Positions 7,526 to 15,188 of a stretch of DNA of 24,719 nt are shown here, in pieces. The position numbers were made by a program, and so were the translations under genes. The stretch covers positions 1-24,719 of the forward strand of contig JALZUF010000050.1 in assembly GCA_023301785.1 (NCBI GenBank), given 5' to 3'. The stretch comes from Alphaproteobacteria bacterium (GTDB taxonomy: Bacteria; Pseudomonadota; Alphaproteobacteria; Micavibrionales; Micavibrionaceae). The notes under the pieces are model-generated. The model saw only the letters and a list, made by a program, of their open reading frames with translations. It was not told where the DNA came from and did not search any database. Numbering within the stretch: the stretch's first letter is position 1; every line of letters begins with the position of its first letter.

Positions 7526-8215
7526 TCAGGATTTCTTTTGAAATTTAAAAATCCCAAAAACAACTATTAAAGCTAGTGCCATGCAGGCCCAGAATAAAGC
7601 ATATTGAGAATGCTTATTTCGCGGATACCATTTCTTTGAATGGGGCACTGTAATATAATCAAAATCATTCTCAGCATACATCATAACAGGCGCAATATTT
7701 TTAATGTCTTTAGCGCGCGCGATGTTTTCTATATCAAGCTTTGTCCATATATCATTCTCAGGACTATTATCTGGTGTAAAACTATTCCAATCAGGCTTTC
7801 GAATGACACCATTGACAGAGAAAGATGTAAGCTCTGTGATCGGACGTAGCTTTGGAATATCATCGTTATCAACCCAGCCACGATTAACAAGAATATATTC
7901 ATTATTCTTAATCTTTAAAGGCGTAATAACCTGATAGCCGATCTTGTTATTTTGTGGTTTAGGACCCACAAGAATTTGTTTTTCAAAAATAAACTTGCCT
8001 CGGACTTGGCCATAACGAATAGGTTGCTCTATATCGCCCAATGCATTTAACTTTGCATAGCTATATACATTTTGAAGTGGGTCTTTTTGATATTCACTAT
8101 CGAGTTTCTGAATAATATCTTTTTTCCACTCTAAGCGCTGGAATTGCCAAGAGCTTAGATACACTAATACGCAGAGTGCACCAATAAATAAGGTATAAGA
8201 AAATATTGTTTTCAT
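7526..8215 (-). CDS. surf1: SURF1 family cytochrome oxidase assembly protein
   Basis: This 229-residue inner-membrane protein helps insert or retain heme a in subunit I of aa3-type oxidase. It has the SURF1 layout: an N-terminal span (about 4-20) followed at once by the family motif SSWQFQRLEWK, a periplasmic domain with the VNRGWV strand, and a C-terminal span (YALFWACMALALIVV). I start at the ATG at 8215, 2 bases after the DUF983 stop, with GGGA about 9 bases upstream. A TTG at 8227 would add four residues and overlap DUF983. It closes the oxidase operon, as in many Alphaproteobacteria. Confidence 0.92.
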   Translation of the reverse strand: MKTIFSYTLFIGALCVLVYLSSWQFQRLEWKKDIIQKLDSEYQKDPLQNVYSYAKLNALGDIEQPIRYGQVRGKFIFEKQILVGPKPQNNKIGYQVITPLKIKNNEYILVNRGWVDNDDIPKLRPITELTSFSVNGVIRKPDWNSFTPDNSPENDIWTKLDIENIARAKDIKNIAPVMMYAENDFDYITVPHSKKWYPRNKHSQYALFWACMALALIVVFGIFKFQKKS

Positions 8216-8217
8216 GA

Positions 8218-8577
8218 TCAATCCCAATCACTTCTTCGATATTTATATTGTAGAAATATAATATATGATTTTAACGGCTTTAATGAGCCAACGCATAATA
8301 TTAGCGCCACTAAGCCCCACAGCACGGCATGAACCCATAGGGGGGGCTCGAACAGATGGTCAAATAAAAGAGCGGCGGGAACGAGCAGAAAGCCAAGGAT
8401 AAAAATCAAGAAAACAGCAGGGCCATCGGCGCTATCATGTTTGCTGAGCTGCAATCCGCATTTTTCACAAGCTTTTTTGACAACGAGGTCAAATTTAGAC
8501 GCATATAGTGAGCCTTGTCCGCATTTAGGGCATTTACAAGATATACCCTTTGCTAAGCTGTCTAGGAATGAGTTCAA
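8218..8577 (-). CDS. DUF983 family membrane protein
   Basis: This 119-residue protein has a zinc-ribbon-like N-terminus (CPKCG with Cys16/Cys19, and CEKCG with Cys37/Cys40). After the ribbon follow the family's HDSADGPA segment, two membrane spans (about 53-72 and 80-98) and a basic tail. DUF983 proteins often sit between coxC and surf1 in Alphaproteobacteria; a role in oxidase biogenesis is inferred from context only. The start is odd. The only plausible in-frame start is a TTG two codons after the coxC stop and in the coxC frame, with no ribosome site, so it probably depends on ribosomes finishing coxC. A run of seven C (coding strand; 8340-8346) lies inside the gene in the Pro-Pro-Leu codons. 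Confidence 0.85.
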   Translation of the reverse strand: MNSFLDSLAKGISCKCPKCGQGSLYASKFDLVVKKACEKCGLQLSKHDSADGPAVFLIFILGFLLVPAALLFDHLFEPPLWVHAVLWGLVALILCVGSLKPLKSYIIFLQYKYRRSDWD

Positions 8578-8583
8578 GAGGCA

Positions 8584-9462
8584 TTAATGGCTAGCAACTG
8601 TACCGCCTAGGCTTCCCCACCAATATATAGCGATGAAAAGGAACAACCATACAACATCAACAAAGTGCCAATACCATGCCGCCGCTTCAAAGCCAAAGTG
8701 GCTCTCTTTTGTGAAATGTTTCTTTTTGGCTCGCATCCAGCATATGCCAAGAAAGACAGTTCCTACAAAAACATGAAATCCATGAAATCCAGTTGCCATG
8801 TAGAAAGTTGAAGAGTATATGCCTTCTGTGAATCCAAATGCTGCGTGTGTGTACTCAAAAACTTGGAAGCATAAAAAGATAAAGCCAAGTAAAACACTTA
8901 AACCTAAACCTTTAATAAAGCTCTCTTGATCGCCTTCCATGATGGCGTGGTGTGCCCATGTGACGGTACAACCAGAAAGTAGTAAAATCAGTGTCATCAT
9001 GAATGGTAATTCAAATGCAGGGATTGTCTCAATTTGTGGCGGAGGCCAGTGACCACCTGTATATTCAACGCGAGCAGGCATATTTTCTTGCCCCGCAAAC
9101 AGACTTGCGTCAAAGAAAGCCCAAAAGAATGCAACAAAGAACATGACTTCGGAAGCAATAAAAAGCGCCATGCCATATCTCAAACCAATTTGTGCGATTG
9201 GCGTATGAACTTTTTCTTTTACCGCTTCGTAAATAATATCTTTCCACCAGAAAAACATACAGGCCGCTACAGCAAAAATACCAAGGTAAACGCCCTTTAA
9301 GCCAAAAGAAAATTCACCGATTTTCACATCATGCATATAAAAAATTGCGCCGAGCGCCAATAGCATACCTGCAAAAGCAGAACATAATGGCCAAATGCTT
9401 GGGCGAACGATGTGATACGGGTGTGGCTTGCCAGTTGTGCCATATTCGATATTTGCTGACAT
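8584..9462 (-). CDS. ctaE: Cytochrome c oxidase subunit III
   Basis: This 292-residue protein has seven hydrophobic spans and the standard subunit III features: the HPYHIVRPSIWPL N-terminus, the ASEVMFFVAFFWAFFDASL span with its conserved Glu, the TGFHGFHVFVGTVFL span, and the closing AAAWYWHFVDVVWLFLFIAIYWWG span. Subunit III stabilises the catalytic core and sustains proton uptake. A good ribosome site (AAGGA) precedes the ATG. Upstream lies ctaG (62 bases away); downstream is DUF983, read in the same frame after the stop. Length is usual for alphaproteobacterial CoxC. Confidence 0.97.
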   Translation of the reverse strand: MSANIEYGTTGKPHPYHIVRPSIWPLCSAFAGMLLALGAIFYMHDVKIGEFSFGLKGVYLGIFAVAACMFFWWKDIIYEAVKEKVHTPIAQIGLRYGMALFIASEVMFFVAFFWAFFDASLFAGQENMPARVEYTGGHWPPPQIETIPAFELPFMMTLILLLSGCTVTWAHHAIMEGDQESFIKGLGLSVLLGFIFLCFQVFEYTHAAFGFTEGIYSSTFYMATGFHGFHVFVGTVFLGICWMRAKKKHFTKESHFGFEAAAWYWHFVDVVWLFLFIAIYWWGSLGGTVASH

Positions 9463-9524
9463 GAGAATTCCTTACGTTAAAGAGAAATAGGTGTTTAATA
9501 AAATCTGTAGAAGGTTATAACAAA

Positions 9525-10094
9525 TTAATCAGCATTGTAAAACTCTTCTAACGCGCTATCAAGCTCTGATGAGTCACTTTTGAAAAAACTATAGGATAAT
9601 GTGATGGATTTCACATCATCCATGTTTTCATCGTCGGCTATTGATGGATCAATATAGAATACAACGGGCATGTCCATTTCTTCATTTGGCTTTAAAATTT
9701 GACGATCAAAGCAGAAACACTGCGTTTTTTGGAAATATTTACCCGCTTTTTGTGGGGTCACATTGTAAACAGCAGTGCCTGCAACTGGATTACGTTCAAG
9801 ATTCTTGGCTTTGAAGGTTATAAGGCCTTGTTGCCCGACATTCACGTCTATTTTACGAATTTCCGGTTGAAACCGCCAATTTAGATTTCTATTTGTATCC
9901 GTATTAAAGCGAACAGTAATTTTTCGATCTAGAATTTCGTCTTCAGCGGGTGCAGCTTTGGAAACTTGCGTAGTTCCACCAAATCCTGTGACACGACAAA
10001 ACGCGTCGTATAAAGGTACAGAGGCAAAGGCGAGACCAATCATGAAAGCGACCAGACTGAGAACTGAAATAAGAATTTTAGTATTTTTATCCAT
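9525..10094 (-). CDS. ctaG: Cytochrome c oxidase assembly protein CtaG (Cox11)
   Basis: This 189-residue copper chaperone delivers copper to the CuB site of subunit I. One N-terminal membrane span (about 7-26) is followed by the conserved VPLYDAFCRVTGFGGT with Cys33. An immunoglobulin-like periplasmic domain carries the copper-binding CFCF motif (Cys126, Cys128), then the PVVFYIDP strand. All three functional cysteines are present. The gene starts 2 bases after the ydfG-like stop, so its translation is probably coupled to that gene, which is unusual for this locus. Confidence 0.96.
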   Translation of the reverse strand: MDKNTKILISVLSLVAFMIGLAFASVPLYDAFCRVTGFGGTTQVSKAAPAEDEILDRKITVRFNTDTNRNLNWRFQPEIRKIDVNVGQQGLITFKAKNLERNPVAGTAVYNVTPQKAGKYFQKTQCFCFDRQILKPNEEMDMPVVFYIDPSIADDENMDDVKSITLSYSFFKSDSSELDSALEEFYNAD

Positions 10095-10096
10095 GT

Positions 10097-10879
10097 TTAC
10101 TTTGTATAGCGTTCTACAGATAAAGGTGAAAAGCTCTGCTTTGTGGGCATAACTTCTAAAGTGTTAATATTAACGTGCGGTGGTAAGCATGCTGTCCATA
10201 CAACAGTTTCGGCTATGTCGTCAGCTTGTAAAGGCGCCGTATTTGCGTACACCGCCTCTGCTTTTTCTGCATCTCCTTTAAACCGAGCGAGAGAGAAAGG
10301 CGTTTCGGCCATACCAGGTTCTATGTTTGTAACACGTACATTTGTTCCATTTAAATCGGCGCGTAGAGCAAGAGAAAAATGTTTTACGAACGCTTTAACG
10401 GCGCAATAAACGTGGCCACCCGGATATGGCCAGTTACCAGCAATAGAGCCAATATTTATGATATGACCCGCTTTGTTATCAACCATTAACGGTAAAATTT
10501 GACGCGTAATACGAATAAGCGAGCTATTATTCATCTCTATCATATTTAAAAGGTCATCTTCATCGGCATCTTGAAACTTATCTAACCCCAATGCACCACC
10601 TGCATTATTAACAAGAAGATCTATGTTTTTGAACTGTTCTGGAATGGCTTCGATAGCGGCATTGATTTTATTTTTGTCAGAAAGGTCAAAAACTACTTTG
10701 TGAACAGGTACGGATAAACCTTCAATCAGTTCATTTAACTTGGCTTCATTGCGTCCGTGTAAAATAAGCGTACACCCCATTGCGGCGAAACGTTCAACAA
10801 ACGCCTTACCAAAGCCGCCAGTTGCGCCTGTGATCATCACGCATTTTGGAGTATGTGTAGGGTAGGTTTTAGCTACCAT
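10097..10879 (-). CDS. ydfG: YdfG-like NADP-dependent short-chain dehydrogenase
   Basis: This 260-residue cytoplasmic SDR has the nucleotide-binding TGATGGFG (17-24), NNAGG (91-95) and the catalytic Ser145, Tyr158 and Lys162. The C-terminus, HVNINTLEVMPTKQS, closely matches E. coli YdfG, which oxidises L-allo-threonine, L-serine and 3-hydroxy acids and also reduces malonic semialdehyde. It has about 12 more residues than YdfG, mostly an N-terminal extension. It sits inside the oxidase operon between the coxF-like gene (11-base overlap) and ctaG (2-base gap), so it is co-translated with oxidase assembly genes. No ribosome site is visible, consistent with coupling. A functional link to respiration is not evident. 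The threonine-related substrate is curious given ilvA in the same operon. Confidence 0.87.
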   Translation of the reverse strand: MVAKTYPTHTPKCVMITGATGGFGKAFVERFAAMGCTLILHGRNEAKLNELIEGLSVPVHKVVFDLSDKNKINAAIEAIPEQFKNIDLLVNNAGGALGLDKFQDADEDDLLNMIEMNNSSLIRITRQILPLMVDNKAGHIINIGSIAGNWPYPGGHVYCAVKAFVKHFSLALRADLNGTNVRVTNIEPGMAETPFSLARFKGDAEKAEAVYANTAPLQADDIAETVVWTACLPPHVNINTLEVMPTKQSFSPLSVERYTK

Positions 10880-10991
10880 GATTTACTTTAATCATGGTGA
10901 CAATCCAAATAATAACAATCCAAGCGGCAATAATAGCGAGGACGGTAAGATTCTTTTTCTTTTTAGTCTTATGAAGTTTTTCAATGGGCAT
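10869..10991 (-). CDS. Small single-span CoxF-like oxidase-operon protein
   Basis: This short ORF encodes 40 residues: a basic head (KLHKTKKKKN), one membrane span (about 14-34, rich in Ile, Ala and Trp) and a VTMIKVNHGS tail. The basic-head/span/VT-x-x-K layout and the position between ctaB and ctaG match the small CoxF protein of alphaproteobacterial oxidase operons, whose exact function is not established. It starts 2 bases after the ctaB stop with AAGG as a ribosome site, and its last 11 bases overlap the start of the ydfG-like gene. Intact frame, tight spacing and sensible topology support a real gene. The identity as CoxF rests on position and layout, because so short a sequence gives little similarity to judge. 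Confidence 0.75.
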   Translation of the reverse strand: MPIEKLHKTKKKKNLTVLAIIAAWIVIIWIVTMIKVNHGS

Positions 10992-10993
10992 AA

Positions 10994-11890
10994 TTAAACC
11001 TTATCAATCATGAGGGCGAGGAAAAGAGCAAAAAGGTAAAAGACAGAGTAGCTAAACATAAGCTTGGCTGACTTGTACGTTTTATCAAACAGAACACGTA
11101 TGTTCGTAAACAAGAAAAAAGCACTCAATATGAGAGCTGCAATAAGGTACCCCTTACCTGCAATATCCAAAAAATAAGGTGCGGCAGAGATAGGGATCAT
11201 AATGATTGAATACACCATCATTTGCATTTTTGTATGCGCCTCACCATGAGTCACAGGTAGCATTGGTACTTTTGCACGTTGATAGTCAGCATTCGCAAAT
11301 AAAGCCAGCGCCCAAAAATGAGGGGGTGTCCAAAAAAAGATAATGGCAAATAAAGAGATAGATGCCATCGTAATATCACCAGTAACCGCAGCCCACCCAA
11401 TCATAGGCGGGAATGCCCCCGCAGCACCGCCAATAACGATGTTTTGCGGTGTCGAACGTTTCAGCCACATTGTATAAATAAAAACATAAAAGAAATTTGC
11501 AAATGCCAATAACCCAGCAGCAACCCAATTTGTTGCAATGCCCATCATCATCACAGATAAGACGGATAGAACTATCCCAAAGGTTAAAGCCTCATCAGGA
11601 TGCATTTTATTAAGCGGGAGCGCACGGTTTTCTGTACGTTTCATAACGGCATCAATGTCACGGTCATACCACATATTAATTGCACCTGCCGCTCCAGCAT
11701 TAATAGCAAGGCAGGCAATGGCAACAATAGCCAAAACAGGATGTAATTCTAAAGGGTTAGGAGCAAGCCACAGTCCCGCAAATCCCGTAAAAACAACAAG
11801 ACTCATGACGCGCGGCTTGAGTAACGAGAAGTAGTCAGAAACACTAGCCTCAGAAAGGATATTATTATTATCTATGTCAATTTCTTTCAT
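10994..11890 (-). CDS. ctaB: Protoheme IX farnesyltransferase (heme O synthase)
   Basis: This 298-residue integral membrane enzyme of the UbiA superfamily adds a farnesyl group to heme b, giving heme O, the precursor of the heme a used by the oxidase encoded here. The first Asp-rich motif is NMWYDRDID (Asn72, Asp76, Asp80) followed by KRTENRALP. The second polar loop has ADYQRAKVPMLPVTHGE. About eight or nine hydrophobic spans follow the family pattern. No clear ribosome site precedes the ATG. The gene is 39 bases after ilvA, where most alphaproteobacterial loci would have coxA. Confidence 0.95.
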   Translation of the reverse strand: MKEIDIDNNNILSEASVSDYFSLLKPRVMSLVVFTGFAGLWLAPNPLELHPVLAIVAIACLAINAGAAGAINMWYDRDIDAVMKRTENRALPLNKMHPDEALTFGIVLSVLSVMMMGIATNWVAAGLLAFANFFYVFIYTMWLKRSTPQNIVIGGAAGAFPPMIGWAAVTGDITMASISLFAIIFFWTPPHFWALALFANADYQRAKVPMLPVTHGEAHTKMQMMVYSIIMIPISAAPYFLDIAGKGYLIAALILSAFFLFTNIRVLFDKTYKSAKLMFSYSVFYLFALFLALMIDKV

Positions 11891-11929
11891 AGCTTTGTTT
11901 TACGCCTAAATCCCCGAAAATAAAAGACT

Positions 11930-13474
11930 TTAATGCTTTAAAATACGGGTTGTGGTTTTTTCATCAACTTCAGTACAAGTCACTACGCTTTGCTTAATAT
12001 CAGTTAAAAATCTTGATTGGTTTTCTGGCGTTTCAAACTCAAAACCCATAAGGGCGCGTCCAATAGTCTCTCCAGAATACGCGTAATTAAAATAACAGAT
12101 ACTGGCACTTTTGGAAATTTGTCTTAAAAAATCTCTTAAAGCACCTTTACGTTCTGGGAATTGTACGTTTAAAAATAATGGGTCTTTAAATAATGCAGGA
12201 TTATAATTAATTATTTTATATCGAATATCAGCATCCATGGTGATATCTGAAAACTCTATATTCGCACTTTTAAGGCTTTCTTCTAATTGTTTAAAATCAG
12301 TTTCTTGACCATCAATCGCAATAGTTTGCCATGCGTGCTTTTCATGAATCTTGCCGTACATAAATTCGGATACGTTGGAGTTTGCAAAATGAGTTTCAAG
12401 CACTTTCAAAAGTGACCCTTCTTGCTCAGGTAGCTCCAGTCTGTAATAGCGTCGTTTATCATCACCAATAACTGATTTACTGGATATAAGAGCCAATTTG
12501 TTAAAGTCCATGTTGGCACCGCAGATAATAGTTAGAATTTTTTTATTCTTTAATTCCGCTTTATGTTCTTTATTGTATTTGCTAAGTCCCGCAAGTCCCA
12601 TCGCGCCAGAGGGTTCAGGTACAACGCGTTTTGCATCCCATAACGCTTTTATTTGAGCAGAAACTTCTTCATTAGTAACTGTTACATAATCATCAATGAC
12701 TTGTTGGCAAATAGAAAAAGTTAAATCGCCAGGCCTTGTCACGGCTGTGCCATCGCAAAATGTGTCAACGCTATCTAACGTCGTAAGTTCTTTATTTTTC
12801 ACAGAGGCGCCCATGCAGTCTTGTTCAATACCTTCAACGCCAATAATTTTTATGGCTGGCCAATGCTTCTTGAGCCACGCCGCTACCGCACCTGCCATAC
12901 CACCACCACCAATTTGAAGGAATGCGTAATCAAAGGGCGTATCAGATTGTTCTATGATTTCATCGGCTATCGTTGCTTGCCCAGCCATCGTGTAAATATC
13001 ATCGAACGGATGTATGTATGTGTACCCTGTTTTTGAAACGTACGCTTTTGCGGCGTCGCCTGCGTCGTTGTATGTGTCTCCTTCTAAGATAAGCTCAACA
13101 CTACTGCCGCCATGTTTGAGGACTGCTTGTTGCTTCATAATTGGAGCGGCTAAAGGCATGAAAATTTTAGCTTGAAGCCCTAGTTTATTTGCGGCAAGAG
13201 CAACCCCTTGTGCATGGTTCCCCGCACTTGCGGCAACAATAGTTTCGCAATCATCATTCCGATGATGATTTAAGACGGCATTATACCCACCGCGCCATTT
13301 GTAAGCATTGATGGGCCCTAGATCTTCACGCTTAATATAGAGATCAAAATCGTCAGCGTCAGATAGCTGTACTTGTTCTAGAGGCGTTATGTCTCCAACG
13401 GCGTACACTTCTTGCTTTGCCTTTGGCACTTCATTGTAAAATTTTTCTAATAGATTATCTGTCATATCTGTCAT
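11930..13474 (-). CDS. ilvA: Threonine dehydratase, biosynthetic long form
   Basis: This 514-residue PLP enzyme deaminates threonine to 2-oxobutanoate, the first step of isoleucine synthesis. Fold-type II catalytic domain: KRED (48-51), Lys59 in AYKWRGGYN as Schiff-base lysine (the usual Ser two residues before it is Ala here), SAGNHAQG (83-90), the GGGG phosphate loop (189-192) and EPSGA. Two ACT-like regulatory regions follow (about residues 340-420 and 430-510), as in isoleucine-inhibited IlvA; total length equals that of E. coli IlvA. Its place between coxA and ctaB is unusual. An intrinsic-terminator-like hairpin ends only 11 bases before its ATG, with no room for a promoter after it and no ribosome site, so expression probably depends on read-through from coxBA. 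Confidence 0.93.
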   Translation of the reverse strand: MTDMTDNLLEKFYNEVPKAKQEVYAVGDITPLEQVQLSDADDFDLYIKREDLGPINAYKWRGGYNAVLNHHRNDDCETIVAASAGNHAQGVALAANKLGLQAKIFMPLAAPIMKQQAVLKHGGSSVELILEGDTYNDAGDAAKAYVSKTGYTYIHPFDDIYTMAGQATIADEIIEQSDTPFDYAFLQIGGGGMAGAVAAWLKKHWPAIKIIGVEGIEQDCMGASVKNKELTTLDSVDTFCDGTAVTRPGDLTFSICQQVIDDYVTVTNEEVSAQIKALWDAKRVVPEPSGAMGLAGLSKYNKEHKAELKNKKILTIICGANMDFNKLALISSKSVIGDDKRRYYRLELPEQEGSLLKVLETHFANSNVSEFMYGKIHEKHAWQTIAIDGQETDFKQLEESLKSANIEFSDITMDADIRYKIINYNPALFKDPLFLNVQFPERKGALRDFLRQISKSASICYFNYAYSGETIGRALMGFEFETPENQSRFLTDIKQSVVTCTEVDEKTTTRILKH

Positions 13475-13485
13475 CTTGTGTTAAG

Positions 13486-13512
13486 AAAAAAGCCCTTTGC
13501 GGACAAAGGGCT
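13486..13512 (-). terminator. Intrinsic terminator / attenuator after coxA
   Basis: A perfect 9-bp stem (arms 13504-13512 and 13491-13499, GC-rich AGCCCTTTG type) with a 4-base loop runs into six T on the minus strand. It lies 29 bases past the coxA stop and 11 bases before the ilvA start. It should end most coxBA transcripts, with some read-through feeding ilvA-ctaB and the rest of the locus. It could also act as a 3' stabiliser of coxBA mRNA. Confidence 0.88.
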
Positions 13513-13541
13513 TTATATCATTAATCATTGTAAATACCAGC

Positions 13542-15188
13542 CTATTTTAGCTTAGGCTGAATTTCAAACTGGTGGAATGGTGGTGGCGATGAAATCGTCC
13601 ACTCAAACGTCATTGTTTCAGGCGTTGCATTCCAATAGTTAGCGCCAACTTTACGGCCAAAGAATAACGTGTAGAACACGATACCTAGGAAGACAATAAC
13701 ACTGGCTCCTGAAAGGTAAGCACCCATTGTTGAAACGTAGTTCCATAAGTGATAACCGTATTCCTGTGAAGCCATCCATTGTATTTTTTCGATAGGGTTC
13801 ACGAGTGGACCTTTCAAATGCTCTGGCGGTAATGGTGCAGGGTAGTCAACGTAATGACGCGGCATACCTGCAAGTCCTAAGAAATGCTGAGGGAAGAACA
13901 CAAGGTTCACACCAATAAAGGTCATGAAGAAATGTATTTTACCTGCAATCTCAGGATATTGACGACCAGACATTTTACCAATCCAGTAATAAAACCCAGC
14001 AAATAAAGCAAAGACTGCACCTAGGGATAAAACGTAATGGAAGTGTGCCACAACGTAATATGTATCATGCAATGATGTATCCATACCCGCATTGGCTAAG
14101 ACAACGCCAGTAACACCACCAACGGTAAATAGGAAGATAAAGCCTAGCGCCCAAAGCATTGGTGTTGGGAAAGTTAATGATCCACCCCACATTGTTGCAA
14201 TCCATGAAAAGATTTTAACCCCAGTCGGAACAGCGATAATCAATGTTGCGGCCGTGAAGTACGCTTGCGTATTGACGTTAATACCAGATGTATACATATG
14301 GTGCGCCCAAACAATAAAACCAACAAAGCCAATAGCAACCATGGCATAGGCCATACCTAAATAACCAAAGACAGGCTTTTTAGAGAAGGTTGCCAAGATA
14401 TGAGAAACAATACCAAAAGCAGGTAAGATCATAATGTAAACTTCAGGGTGTCCAAAAAACCAGAATAAGTGTTGGTAAAGAATAGGGTCACCACCACCTT
14501 CAGGGTTAAAGAAGCTCGTACCGAAGTTACGGTCTGTAAGAAGCATTGTGATCGCCCCGCCTAAAACAGGAAGTGATAGAACAAGCAAGAAGCTAGTAAT
14601 CAACATAGACCATACAAATAATGGCATTTTGTGCAATGTCATACCCGGTGCACGCATATTAAAGATTGTTGTAATAAAGTTTGCGGCTCCAAGGATTGAG
14701 CTTGCTCCAGCCAAATGGAGGGCAAAAATCGCAAGATCCACGGACATACCGGGATGCCCAAGTTTGGTTGACAGCGGCGGATAAACCGTCCAACCCGTTC
14801 CTGCACCTTGACCCACAAGGGCGGAAGCTACAAGCAACATAAATGCAGGTACAATTAACCAAAATGAAATGTTGTTTAAACGTGGAAAGGCCATATCTGG
14901 CGCACCAATCATGAGGGGTACGAACCAGTTACCAAAACCGCCAATAAGGCCAGGCATAACAACAAAGAACACCATAATCAGACCGTGCGCTGTAATCCAA
15001 ACGTTCCATTCTTGACCATCTGCAGCAAGCTGTAGTCCTGGATCGCCAAGCTCGTGGCGCATCATCATAGAAAACCAGCCACCAAAGAGAGCTGCTGTGA
15101 TTGAGAAAATAATATATAAAGTTCCAATGTCCTTATGGTTTGTGGACATGAACCATCGTGTGAAAAATCCCATTTTTTGATCAGACAT
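13542..15188 (-). CDS. ctaD: Cytochrome c oxidase subunit I (aa3-type, A1 family)
   Basis: This 548-residue catalytic subunit reduces O2 and pumps protons. Twelve hydrophobic spans are present. Heme a ligands are His68 (TAHGLIM) and His384; the heme a3 ligand is His382 (VAHFHYV). CuB ligands are His247, His296 and His297, with Tyr251 placed for the His-Tyr cross-link (GHPEVYI). Proton paths are complete: Asp98 at the D-channel mouth (GAPDMAFPRLNN), Glu249 at its end and Lys325 in the K-channel (PTGVKIFSW). This is the mitochondrial-like A1 type. Its ATG shares one A with the coxB stop (TAATG), giving coupled translation. A terminator hairpin follows directly. Confidence 0.98.
   Translation of the reverse strand: MSDQKMGFFTRWFMSTNHKDIGTLYIIFSITAALFGGWFSMMMRHELGDPGLQLAADGQEWNVWITAHGLIMVFFVVMPGLIGGFGNWFVPLMIGAPDMAFPRLNNISFWLIVPAFMLLVASALVGQGAGTGWTVYPPLSTKLGHPGMSVDLAIFALHLAGASSILGAANFITTIFNMRAPGMTLHKMPLFVWSMLITSFLLVLSLPVLGGAITMLLTDRNFGTSFFNPEGGGDPILYQHLFWFFGHPEVYIMILPAFGIVSHILATFSKKPVFGYLGMAYAMVAIGFVGFIVWAHHMYTSGINVNTQAYFTAATLIIAVPTGVKIFSWIATMWGGSLTFPTPMLWALGFIFLFTVGGVTGVVLANAGMDTSLHDTYYVVAHFHYVLSLGAVFALFAGFYYWIGKMSGRQYPEIAGKIHFFMTFIGVNLVFFPQHFLGLAGMPRHYVDYPAPLPPEHLKGPLVNPIEKIQWMASQEYGYHLWNYVSTMGAYLSGASVIVFLGIVFYTLFFGRKVGANYWNATPETMTFEWTISSPPPFHQFEIQPKLK

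Noticed and set aside
8216..8227. TTG start for surf1 overlapping DUF983
   Set aside because: The ATG at 8215 has GGGA at suitable spacing and a normal SURF1 N-terminus. I kept it and noted the alternative in the entry.
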